Source: Strigops habroptila
Lineage: Eukaryota; Chordata; Aves; Psittaciformes; Psittacidae
Assembly: GCF_004027225.2 (NCBI RefSeq)
Contig: NC_044277.2
Coordinates: forward strand, 97,089,552 to 97,153,551
DNA length: 64,000 nucleotides
Direction: 5' to 3'
Positions 11,901-22,200 of this stretch are shown here, in pieces. The notes under the pieces are model-generated. The model was not told the DNA's origin. It made no database searches and saw only the letters and a program-made list of their open reading frames with translations. A program made the translations under genes and the position numbers. Position 1 is the stretch's first letter. Each line of letters begins with the position of its first letter.

Positions 11901-12650
11901 TTCAACCGCAAGGCCAACTTCCTCACCCACCAGAAGATCCACCGCGGCGAGCGCCCCTTCATCTGTGCCGAGTGCGGCAAGGGCTTCTGCGCCAAGAAGA
12001 CCTTCATCCTCCACCAGAAGATCCATGTTGGTGACCGGCCCTTCGGCTGCTCTGAGTGTGGGAAGAGCTTCAGCCGCAACGGCGACCTGACACGGCACCA
12101 GCGCATCCACACGGGCGAGCGGCCCTTCGCCTGCACCGACTGTGGCAAGAGCTTCAGCCACAACGGCGAGCTCATCAAGCACCAGCGCATCCACACCGGC
12201 GAGAAGCCCTTCACCTGCACCGAGTGCGGCAAGAGCTTCAACCGCAAGGGCACCCTCATCACCCACCAGCGCATCCACACAGGCGAGCGCCCCTTCGCCT
12301 GCGCCGACTGCGGCAAGACCTTCAACCTGAAGACAACACTGATGAAGCACAAGCGCATCCACACGGGTGAGCGGCCCTTCTCCTGCCTCGAGTGTGGGAA
12401 GAGCTTCAAATACAAGGGCAACTTGCGAACGCACCACCTCACCCACACCGTGGAGCGGGTCTACCCCTGCACCGAGTGCGGCTGCGTCTTCACCCACAAG
12501 AAGGAGCTGACGGCGCACCAGCGCGGGCACGCCGAGGAGAGGATCCTCTCCCGGTGCCGCGAGGGAGAGCCCTTCAGCCCCTTCCTCCCCGCGCACCCGC
12601 TCCTCGTGCCCTGCACCCAGCGCCCCGTGCCGCTCTCCAAGTACAAGTAG
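8974..12650 (+). CDS. C2H2 zinc-finger gene B (11 fingers) with repeated acidic exons
   Basis: The model has exons 8974-9052, 9371-9487, 9633-9737, 10036-10128, an optional 21-nt micro-exon 11010-11030, and 11260-12650. All joins are phase 1 and give 601 residues (594 without the micro-exon). I see no KRAB A box. Two exons carry related acidic modules, EIVVKIEPEDEYYIGCPQG and PEVIVKVELEELHIGCPPG, and a third (IKAEVVGKSEDEDGAYG) is a looser relative. These resemble the KRAB B-side linker of neighbouring KRAB genes. The last exon carries eleven near-perfect C2H2 fingers at about residues 255-565 joined by TGEKPF/TGERPF linkers, strongly predicting DNA binding. The C-terminus PVPLSKYK follows a short tail. 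Likely a nuclear transcription regulator. The first coding exon and the Met at 8974 are the weakest part of the model; an upstream start at 8941 is in the same frame. Confidence 0.78.
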
Positions 12651-13397
12651 GGGTTGGTGGCTGTGGGGACAGCGCGGCGTCCCACCCATGGCATGTCCCT
12701 GCCAGTGGGGTGGTGAGGAGAGGAATGAGACCGTCACCAGAGCCTTGGGCCTGCTGCAGGGCTGGCAGCACGGTGGGGTCAGTGGTTTTCCCAGCTGCCG
12801 GATGCCAGGGAGGAGGTGCTGGTTGGGGATGCTGCTGGCTTTTGGTAGCACCCTGCTCCGGCTGGGATGCAAAGCTGGTGCTCTGGCCTCACCTGATCCC
12901 CAGGTCATGGTGGGGTTTGTGTTACAGCCCAAGCCGGTGTCCCCTACATAAGAGCTGCTGCTCAGAAACATTCCAAAAGCGGATTGTGGTGGGAGAAGTG
13001 AGGCCGGGGGTCCCCGTGCCAGGTTTTCTGTCCCTGACCCTGTGTCTGGCACTGCTCCTGGCATCACCTCACCATAGCCAGGAGCAGCGGGCAGAGGGAC
13101 CAAGGTCCTCCCAAAGCTCTCTTTCATTCCCCTGGGAATTCTGGGTTCCTCTCGGCATCTCCAGCCCCATCTGCTCCCCTGCAGACTCCTCTGCCCTGTG
13201 GCTCGAGGCCCTGGCATCAGTTTTCACATCTGTAAAACAGGGCAGCACCCAGTGCTGTGGCTGCCCATGGGGTGGTGGGGGGTTAACCCCTTCCTGGCTG
13301 TGCGAGGGTGAGTGAGGGGCTGGGGGTGGCTGCTGGACACACGTATTTATAGCTCCTTCTTTTTTATTTCCCACCTAATCTAGAAACTAATAAAAAG
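12651..13397 (+). other. Probable 3' UTR of gene B
   Basis: No coding content is seen. The stretch runs from the gene B stop to AATAAA at 13389-13394 and is followed directly by a CR1 copy. Confidence 0.5.
13389..13394 (+). terminator. Candidate poly(A) signal for gene B
   Basis: Canonical AATAAA lies 740 bp past the stop of gene B on the same strand, immediately before the 5' edge of the CR1 insertion. Confidence 0.5.
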
Positions 13398-13985
13398 TGG
13401 AAACCAACGTTTTGCATTATGGGTGAGGAGAAGCTCCCCATGGCCCGGCTGCAGTGTGCGCTTGTGCCTAGAAACCAACCGTATCCTGGGCTGCATCACC
13501 AGCAGCGTGACCAGCAGGTCGAGAGAGGGGATTCTCTCCCTCTGCTCCGCTCTGGTGAGACTCCTCCTGCTCTGGAGCCCCAACATAAAAAGGACGTGGA
13601 GCTGTTGGAGTGAGTCCAGAGGAGGCCAAGAAGATCCTCTGAGAGCTGGAGCACCTCTGCTATGGAGACAGGCTGAGAGAGCTGGGCTTGTTCAGCCTGG
13701 AGAAGAGAAGGCTCTGGGGACACCTTAGAGCAGCTCCAGTGCCTGAAGGGGCTGACAAGAAATCTGGAGAGGGGCTTTTGACAAGGGCAGGTAGGGACGG
13801 GACAAGGGGGAATGGCTTTAAACTGACAGAGGGGAGATTTAGATGAGATGTGAGGCAGAAGTTCCTCTCTGTGAGGGTGGTGAGGCCCTGGCACAGGTTG
13901 CCCAGAGAAGCTGTGGCTGCCCCATCCCTGGCAGTGTTCAAGGCCAGGTTGGATGGGGCTTGGAGCAACCTGGTCTACTGGGAGG
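13398..13985 (+). mobile_element. CR1 LINE, 5'-truncated
   Basis: Sense-strand CR1 ORF2 C-terminal sequence can be followed from the NRILGCITS-type block through SLEKRRL-type sequence to the end of ORF2 (GGTTGGATGGGGCTTGGAGC). The copy is diverged and its reading frame is disrupted. The usual 3' tail after ORF2 is missing or very short. Confidence 0.88.
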
Positions 13986-14249
13986 TCTTGCATCCTTGTG
14001 GGTGGGGGTGAGGGGGACACCCACATCTTTGCATCTGGATGAGGGGGGAACCTGCATCACTGGGGAGGGGGTCACTGGAGGGGGCGCCAGCATCCCTGGC
14101 GGGGAATGTGGGGGTTACCTACATCCCTGCAGCTGGATGTGGGAGGGGACACCTGTATCCCACAGCTGGTTTTGGGGGGAAAGGGGGTCACCAGGGTTGG
14201 GGCCACCCCATCCCTATGGATGTAGGCGAGGGGAGCGCGCACATCCCCT

Positions 14250-14369
14250 CCGCACCCTCCGGACTACAGCTCCCGACCTGCACCGCCGCCGCTCGGGGCT
14301 GACGCACGGGCGGATCCCGGCGCCGTCTTTGTCCCCGCCCGCGGCCCGGCCGGCGCAGCCCCGCAGCAG
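14250..14369 (+). promoter_or_regulatory. CpG promoter and first exon of gene C, with ZNF143-like site
   Basis: A CpG-rich stretch ends at the donor CAGCAG|GTACGG (intron from 14370). ACTACAGCTCCC at 14263-14274 matches the ZNF143/SBS core ACTACARYTCCC exactly. The order (site, GC-rich stretch with a TTTGTC block, donor about 95 bp later) parallels the gene B promoter. I see no ATG in this exon. Confidence 0.6.
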
Positions 14370-15205
14370 GTACGGGAGGGGCGGGGGGCGGCCCGACGCC
14401 ACTGGGATGGGCGCTGACACCCCCGGACACCCCTCGCCGGGCAGCTCCGGGAGGGCCCCCCCGCTCCCCGCACCCTCTCACTCCCTCGGGACCCCCCGAA
14501 CCTCCCGGCCTCAGTCGGGACTCCCCACTCCGTGTCCTACCCACCCGGATCGCGACCCCCCGAACTCCCCCGTCATCTTCCTCCGGCTCTTCCCGGATAC
14601 CGGAGCCTGGTTCGGGTGCCTGGGGGCTCCCCACATCCCATTTCCCTTGTTTTCATTGCCATTTGCTGCTCTGGCTTCACTGTGGGTGATGCTCCCAGCG
14701 TCGCTCCCTTTGCAGTAAGTGCTCCTTTGGCCCCTGGATATTCCCCACATCGCTGTGCTTGGCAGCGATCAGCGTCCTGGAGCGGCTACACGTGGAACTG
14801 GCATCACCAGCAGCGTCCAGAGCATTCCACCACCATCTGCCTGGATAAACATCGCCCGTGAATCCATCTGCCTGCGACAGGCCAGGGTCAGGCTGCTCCG
14901 GCAAGGTGGGGGTCAGGCACTGCTGATGAACCAGCTCCAGGGCCCAGATTCCCGTGGTTGGTGCCATTGGTGTGGTTGTGGCACAAAGCCAGCTGCCCAA
15001 GGAACCATGGCACGGGCACAAGCGTGCCAGCTGCTGGCCTCAAGCCAAGCCTCATGTCGCGGCGCTGTGCTGTGCCCCTCCCTGGCACGGGATGCTCCGA
15101 GCTCTGCTGGTGCCCTCAGGATGCTGGAGCCCCAGTGCTGCCCAGCAGGATCTTGGCAGAGGTGTCCAGCCCAGCCATACTGACCCAGTGCGGTTCCCGC
15201 TGCAG

Positions 15206-16769
15206 ATGCTGGTGACATTCGAGGACGTGTCCGTGCACTTCTCCTCCGAGGAATGGGCCGTGCTGGCCGGGTGGCAGCGGCGGCTCTACCGGGAGGTGAT
15301 GCTGGAGAACTACCAGGCGGTCGCCTCGCTGGGTGAGGAGTCTCCTGGCACTGCCGGGCCGGGCTGAGCTGGAATTCATGCCATTGAGTGCATGGAGGAC
15401 TTAGGAGGGAAAATCCAGCCGTGGCTGTTGCGGCCTGTGTTGCGGTGGGCATGGGGAGGGTTTGTCCTGGTGGTGCCTCCTGCAGAGAGTGGTGCCGGTG
15501 GGATGCGATAAAGATGGGGATGGGGTGAGGGTGAGGATGAGATGGGGATGGGGTGAGGATGAGATGGGGATGGGATGGAGATGGGGGTGGGATGGGATAA
15601 AGATGGGGACAGAGTGAGGATGGGACGGGGATGGGATGGAGATGGGGTGGGATGGGATAGAGATGGGGATGGGATGGAATGGGATAGAGATGGGGATGGG
15701 ACAGAAAGGGTATGGGAATAGGCTGGGAATGGGGATGGGGATGGGTTGGGGATGGGACAGAATGAGGAAGGGGATGGCATGGAGATGGGATGGAATGGCA
15801 TGGAGATGGGGATGGGACAGAATGGGGATGGGGATAGGATGGGATGGGGTGGGAATGGAATGGAATGGCTGCAGGAAGACAGGCACTGTGGGGAGGCACA
15901 GCTGCAGACAGGTTGGGGTGAGGGAACAGAGCTGGGGGGAGCTGGGGGCACTGCAGGAGCGGGGTGCTCTCTCTGCCGGCACAGGCTGGCTCACCATCAA
16001 GCCGGAGATCATCGCCAAGATGGAGCGAGAGGTGATGCCATGTGCGGCATCCCTGTCCCTGCCACGGCGCCGGCGCAGGGCTCCTGCACCAGGTACTGGG
16101 GTGCAGCACCCCCTGCCCGCAGCCCCAGGTGCTCTGGTCACCGCGGTGGGCTGGGGTTGCCCATCCTGGTGGTGACCCCACATCTCCCCAGCCACCAGTG
16201 CTGCCCACGTGCGGCCGGGGCTCCCCAGGGTGCTGCCAGCACCCACCGCCCGGCTCCCGGCGGTGCCTGAGCACAGCAGGAGGCGTCAGCGGGGTCTGAC
16301 AAGGGCGAAGCCGCTCTCCACGTGCCCCGAGTGCGGCCGGAGCTTCCGGAGCCGAGCAGCGCTGGACGTCCATGCACGGAGCCACTTGAGTGAGCAGCCC
16401 TTCACCTGCGCCTGCTGCACCAGGGGCTTCCCCTGCTCCAGCGATCTCAAGCACCACCAGCAAAGCCATGTCACCAAGATGGGCCCTCGCACTGGCTCCC
16501 AGAGCCCCAGTGCCTGCGCCGAGTGCGGGAAGAGCTTCAGCAAGAGCCGGGAGCTGAGGCAGCACCAGCACAGGCACCGCGGCCACCGCTTAAGCCAGAA
16601 GCGCCGACCGGTCACCTGCCGGCGCATCCACAGTGGGAAGCGGCCCTTTGCTGCCGGAGGGGCTTCCACAGCAGGAACACCATCACCATCCACCACTGCC
16701 GCCATGCTGGTGACAGGCCTCACCAGTGCGGTGGATGAGGCAAGGTCTGCAGCCAGGGGCAGCACCTGA
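15206..16769 (+). CDS. KRAB C2H2 zinc-finger gene C, finger array truncated by decay
   Basis: Coding exons 15206-15332, 15985-16092 and 16192-16769 join in phase 1 and give 270 residues. Exon one starts with ATG directly after the acceptor and codes a KRAB A box ([20 protein letters not shown], then [17 protein letters not shown]). Exon two codes [19 protein letters not shown], the B-side linker typical of ZNF777/ZNF282/ZNF398-like proteins. The last exon holds three clean fingers at about residues 122-205 (CPEC, CACC and CAEC starts), then loses the finger pattern. Further finger-like sequence continues in other frames: [11 protein letters not shown] at about 16670-16705; a finger whose second Cys codon is TGA at 16737-16739 (HQCGG before it, [14 protein letters not shown] after); and KPFQCGGCKKRF at 16827-16862. 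The gene may still make a short KRAB protein, or may be dying. Confidence 0.7.
15500..15865 (+). repeat. GGGATG/GGGATGGAGAT minisatellite
   Basis: Tandem GATGGGGATGGGATGGAGAT-type units fill much of the intron between the KRAB exon and the second exon of gene C. It is the same sequence class as the CCATCC arrays in SSPO introns, in opposite sense. Confidence 0.9.
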
Positions 16770-17640
16770 AGAGCCACCAGTGGGTGCACCGGGGCTGGAC
16801 AGTGGGATGTAAGGGGTCCGTCTCTGAAGCCCTTCCAGTGCGGTGGCTGCAAGAAGCGGTTTTGGGATGTGGGGGTAATGCTGGCTCACCAGAGCACCCA
16901 CAGCACCCCCAGCCCGTGACCTGGCACCCCCAAAACTGCTGCCCATGTTGGCTCCACCAGAGCACCCATGTGTGAACTGAGAGCAAATGGCAGCTCTTCC
17001 ATCACCGACTGCCCTAAAGCATCCACACCGGATCCTCCTGAGATCCCCTGAGCAGCTGCGGTTGGTGGGGGGGTCATGGGCACCCATCCCCGCTGCACCA
17101 GGCCCCTGGGAGAGCCGGGGGCACCCAGAGTGGGGGAATGCAAAAAACAGTCATGGTGCAGTCGGGATGGTGCATGGGGCTGGGGTGGGGGAAGGTGCCA
17201 CTTTATTTTCCCTGGATAGTGAGTAAAAAGCTCCTGGGTGGTGACGATGCAGCAAGACCACGGCAGTGCAAGTGCCCTGCTCGGGGCTGGTGTCCCCTCG
17301 CTCATCCCTAGATCCCCATCTCCGGTGGGACATGGCGAGAGGTTGGGATCTGCCTGGGGGCTTCCAAGAGAGCTGGAGGGGTGTGGGCTTGTCTTGGTGT
17401 GAGGTGCTGCCCATTTTGAGGTGCCAGAGCTCACCAGAACCAGCCCCATCCCATCCCACCCCCATGGCCCTGCCTGGTGGAGCTCCCCAAGCCCCTGCTC
17501 CCGCTGTGGCAGCACGTGACTGTGCCATGGTTGGCACAAGTGATGCTGGTTCCCAGGGTGAGCAGGCACTGGTGCCCCCCGGGCACCCCCCATCCCGCAC
17601 CGCTCTAATGACCAGACCACAATTAAGCAATTGGCAGCTT
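16770..17640. other. Relic finger DNA and 3' flank of gene C
   Basis: Up to about 16,900 the plus strand still shows remnants of C2H2 coding sequence (CKKRFWDVGVMLAHQSTH pattern). Beyond that I see no gene. No canonical AATAAA for gene C was found on the plus strand before the C-rich repeat. Confidence 0.5.
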
Positions 17641-17689
17641 TAATTCAGCTGTAGCCTCGTGCCCCGTCAGTGCCAGTGTCCCTGGAGAA

Positions 17690-18375
17690 CCCTCAGCTCG
17701 TGGGGCAGGGTGAGGCTTTGCGTGGCAGCGGGAGAGAGAGGAACATGACAGCCCCTGCACACCAGGGCTGGGCCTGGGCCCCCCAGTCACCCCAAACCCT
17801 TCCCTCTCCCTCCCAGGTGCCCCCCAGACCTTTCCAGTCCCCCCTTGGCACCCCATAAGCCCAGTCCCTTCCCAGTTCCCCCAGTCCCTTCCCATCCCTC
17901 TCTAGTCCACCCCCCGAGTGCCCCCATGTCCCCTCCCAGTCTCTCCTGTGCCCCCTGAGCCCTTCATGGTCCTTCCCAGTGTCACCCTCCATCCCCAAAC
18001 CCCTTCTGGTCCCCCCCTGCTCCCCCCAGTCCATTCCTGATCCCTTCCCAGTCCCCCCCGGGCCCTCTTGCCACCCTTGAGCCCTCTCTGGTCCTCCCCA
18101 AGCCCTTCCCAGTCTGTCTCCATCCCTCCCTGGTGCCCCCTGAACCCTTCCCATAACCCCCCACTCTCTCTGGTCCCTTCCCAATCCCTCCCATTCCCGC
18201 TCCCGATCCTCCCCAGGCCATTCTCAGCACCCCCCAATCCCCCCACGTCCCGTCCAGTGTCCCCCTGGTCCCTTCCCAGTTCCCCCAAGCACCACCAGTC
18301 CTCCCCCCAATCCCACCCAAGCCCTTCCCAGTTCCCTCTCAAGCCCTTCCCAGTCTCCCCAGTCCCTTCCCAATC
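17690..18375 (-). repeat. C-rich degenerate minisatellite 3' of SSPO
   Basis: Degenerate units of about 20 bp built around CCCTTCCCAGTCCCCCC repeat throughout. The minus strand is correspondingly G-rich and would read as a Gly-rich open frame. It separates gene C from the convergent 3' end of SSPO. Confidence 0.85.
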
Positions 18376-18408
18376 CCTGGCGCTGGCTGTGGGGGCTGTT
18401 CCCGCAGG

Positions 18409-18414
18409 TTTATT
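18409..18414 (-). terminator. SSPO poly(A) signal
   Basis: TTTATT on the plus strand is AATAAA on the minus strand, 39 bp past the SSPO stop codon. This would give a very short 3' UTR. Confidence 0.65.
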
Positions 18415-18452
18415 GCAGAGAGGGGCAGGGTCTGGAGCACCCCGGAGGGGTC

Positions 18453-19250
18453 TCAGCGCCGGGAGAAATCCCCACCTGTGGGAGAGGGGTGGGGGGGCTT
18501 TGGGTGCTGTACCCCATGCTGGGCAGGGGGTGTGGTGGGCCTTGTGTTCTGCATCCGCAGCCAGGCAGGGGGCATGGGGGGCACAGGGGGCTGCACCCAT
18601 AGCCGCGTGGGGGTCACGGGGGGGCATTGGGTGCTGCACATGCAGCCAGGTGGGAGTGCAGGAGCGCCGGGGCGCTGCCCCCGCAGCGGGGTGGGGGTCG
18701 GGGTGCTCACCCTGGCAGGGGCTGCACTGGCAGCTGCGGATGACGGGCAGCACGACGGGCTCGCTCTGGCCGCCGGGGCAGGGCAGCCGCAGGACGCGCA
18801 CGGGGCCGGTGGGGTCCAGGCGGTAGCTGCAGCACTCGCACACGCTCTGCAGGTACGGCTCCTGCCGGGACACGCTGCGGCTCACACCGGGTCCAACCGC
18901 GGACCCCAGACCCCCGCCCCGAGCCTCCCCCGGCCCCGCTGACCTCGGGGGTGACGGTGGTGCGGGACGGGCAGTGCCCAGCACAGAAGGAGACCTCGAC
19001 GTCGCGCAGGGCGCAGGGGCCCTTGGCGAAGGTGCGCAGCTCCGTGAGGCGCCGGCACGTGGCGGGTGGCTCCTCTGCGGGATGTGGCACAATGGGGGGG
19101 ACACCGCGATGTCTCGATGCCATGGGGTGAGGCCGTGGGGTGCTGGTGGGTGCCTGGACCCACCATGGGGTGCAGGGACCTTACCCGGCCACTCCTCCCG
19201 GCACACGGGACAGCAGCTCCCCGGCTCCCGAACCTTCACTGTGCCCTGAT
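18453..19250 (-). other. SSPO: SSPO: C-terminal VWC half and cystine knot (CTCK)
   Basis: Exons at about 19190-19250 ([17 protein letters not shown], end of a VWC unit), 18944-19075 ([20 protein letters not shown]), 18711-18861 ([20 protein letters not shown], then CQCSPCQ) and 18453-18475 (GGDFSRR, stop). The Cys pattern CxGxC, CCxC and CxCxxC fits the cystine-knot dimerisation domain shared with VWF and mucins. Confidence 0.92.
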
Positions 19251-22200
19251 GGGATGGTGGGGTCAGATCCCTCCATGTGGAACCCCCAAACCATGTGTGA
19301 CCTGCGCCCATGGGATCTCCCACCTACGTGGGACCCCCAAACAAGGGACCCCCTCCCCATGTGTGTCTCCCGTCTGTGAGACCCCCCACTCATGTCCCCT
19401 ACCCAGGAGGGCCTTCTCCCCACGTCCCCTCCCTAGACATGCCTCCTCCCCATGCATGCTACTGCCCCACAAGTGCTCTTTTCCTCACACACATCCCCTC
19501 CCCATCTACATCCCATCCCCACGTGTCCCTTCCCTATGTGTGACCCCTGCCCAAGTGTGCTCCTGCCCTAAATGTGCCCCTGCTCCAAATGTGCCCCTGC
19601 TCCACACACATCCTTTTCCCCACATGTCCTCTCCCCACACGTCTCCTCGTGTGTCCCCCCACATATGACCCCTGCACACCTCAGGGCAGGCCAGTGGGGC
19701 GCAGCCAGCAGCACAGGTCACTCTCCCATCCTGGCATTGGCACATTTCGCACCCATCCTGCCACGTGCTGCCAGCCTGGCGGACACAACACAAGGCTCAG
19801 CCCGGCCATGGGGGGACACAAGGGACCCCCAAACACGCAGGACACCCACCCGCAGCCCCCATCACTGCTGACCTGGCGCAGCTGCCCACGGTGCTGGCAC
19901 TCGCAGCGGGCAGCCAGAACGCAGTGCCCGGTGCTGTTGCGGTAGTGCCCGGGCTGGCAGGCGCAGCCGGGGGCCAGGGGGATGCTGCAGTTGTGCCGAG
20001 GCTCTGCAATGTCCCTGCAGCTCCGGTCGCAGCTCTCCGGTGCGTCGGGGTCCTGCCAGCGCTCACCCGCAGGACAGGCTGTGTGTGGCACAGGGACATG
20101 GCACCGGCGCCGTGTGGTGCAGGATGGCGCCTTGGTGTGCCGACGGCAGGGAGTGGGGCCGGGGCACTCACAGCAGGGGGGCAGGCTGCAGGGGCTGTGG
20201 CGCATGGCAGGCCCCCGGCACTCTGCCCCTGTGTGCTGGCGCTGCCGGAGCAGGTGCCGCTGGGAATGCCGCTCACCCGTCCCGCAGGTCACCGAGCAGG
20301 GGGACCAGGGTGACCATGGGGACCACAGGCAGTCCGCTGTGGGGAGATGTGGGGCTGTGCTGCAGGGACTGCAGCATGGCGGCATGGCACAGGGAACATG
20401 GCACAAGGGCTATTGCATGGGCACCACGGCACAGGGAATATGGTGCAGGGAGCATGGCACAGGCATGGGGACCACAGCATGGGGAACATGGCACAGGGAC
20501 CATGGCATAGGGAGTGTGTCACAGGCATGGGGACCGCAGTGCGGAGACCATGGCATGGGCATGGTGACCATGGCACAGGGACCACCACACAAGGACCATG
20601 GCATGGGCACCACAGTAGAGGGGCCACAGCATGGCGACTATGGCACAGGCATAGGGACCATAGCACGGGGACCATGATGTGGGGGCTGTGGCAAGGTGAC
20701 CATGGCGTAGGGACCACAGCATGCAGACCAGAGCACAGGGACCGCATTGTGGCGACCATGGCACAGGCACCACATTACAGGGCACATGGTATGAGTATGG
20801 GGACCATGGCGCAGGAACCAGGCACAGGCACCATGGTGTGGGCACGGGGCTGGGGTATGGGGTCTCTCACCATTACATTCCTCCTGGGAGCAGTTGAAGG
20901 TGCCGTGGATGCAGACACTGTGGACAGCGGTGGGGAGTCAGCACCCGCCTGCCAGCCCCCGGCCCACTGTGACCCCCCACCCCATCACTCACCATCGGGT
21001 GCAGCCATGCTGCAGGCTGGTGCCCGGTGCCAGCTCTGGTGCCAGGGAGAGGTTGTGCATCGCGGCCAGGGCAGGGGGCAGGCGGCAGCGGCACAGCGCG
21101 GGGGGGACACAGGCTCCGTCCTGCAGCACCTGCAGGCACCAGTGGGGACGGGACACGGGGACCCCCCTTGGCTGGACCCTGATCCCGAGACCCCCACCCG
21201 GGTGGTGGGGAGGGCAAATGGGGTCCCCACGGTGGGGGGTAGTCCCCAGCATAGGGGCAGTGCCTGGGGTGGAGGAGGTTCCCTGGGGTGAAGCGAGGTC
21301 CCTGGGGTGGAAATGGGTCCTCAGGGTGGCAGGGGGTCCTCAGCATGGTGTGAGGTCCCTGTGGTGACAGTAGGCTCCCTGAGGTGACATTGGGGTCCAT
21401 GGAGTGACATTGGGGTCCCCAGGGTGAGGGGAGTCTCTGGGGTGACATTGGGGTACTTGGGTGGTGGTGGGTTCCAAGGGCAGGGAGGAACCCCAGCCCC
21501 AGGGTGGTGTGGGGACTCTACAGGGACAGTGGCATCCCTGGGGTGACACCGGGGTCCTCAGAGTGGCAGGGGTCCCAGTGGTGGAGAAGAGTCCCTGGGT
21601 GGCAACCGGGTCCCTGGGGTGGCAGTAGGGAACTTGGGGTGCAGTGGTGTCCCTGGGGTGATGGGGGTGGGTCCCTGGGTCGTGGGGAGTCCCCATGGTA
21701 CAGTGGTGTCCCTTGGGTGGCAGTGAGGTCCCTGGGGTGCTGTTGGTTCCCCAGGATAGTGAGGGGTGCCCAGGGTAGCAGTGGAGTCCCCGGGGTGCAG
21801 CAGGGTCGCTGGGGTGGCAGCAGGGTCCCCGGGAGTCGCGGTGGTCCCGGTGTCGGTACCTGTCCGTGCGGGCAGGCGCAGCCGCGCTGGCAGCTCTGTG
21901 TCGCGCAGCGCGCCCCGGGGCCGAGGTGCGCGCAGTGCCGGGGGCAGGCGCTGGCGCAGGGACCGAACCGCTGCCCGACGGGGCACTCTGCGGGGCGAGC
22001 GGCGGCTGCGGCACAAGAACCGCCCCCCGGCCCCGCGCCCCCCGCCCGGCGCCCCCCCTCCTACCCGGGGAGCAGTTGTGGGCGCTGCAGACGCGGTGCA
22101 GCAGCAGCAGCGGCGGCGGCAGGAGGGGACACGGCTCCCCCGGCCCCGGCAGCGGCTCCCGGCGGCGCTCGGAGGTGCCCCCACCGCAGCTGGTGCTGCA

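Noticed and set aside
11313-13217. A 634-codon minus-strand open frame antisense to gene B
   Set aside because: The periodic Ala/Leu/Glu/Gly pattern is the antisense shadow of the C2H2 finger array. The same occurs opposite genes A and ZNF467.
3106-16769. Assigning mammalian names (ZNF777, ZNF746, ZNF282, ZNF398, KRBA1) to genes A-C
   Set aside because: The KRAB and linker exons resemble that group, but lineage-specific duplication makes one-to-one orthology unsafe without a tree.
17200-17210. TTTATT (AATAAA on the minus strand) as the SSPO poly(A) signal
   Set aside because: It lies 1.2 kb past the stop, beyond the C-rich array, and a signal 39 bp after the stop is better placed. It could be an alternative site.
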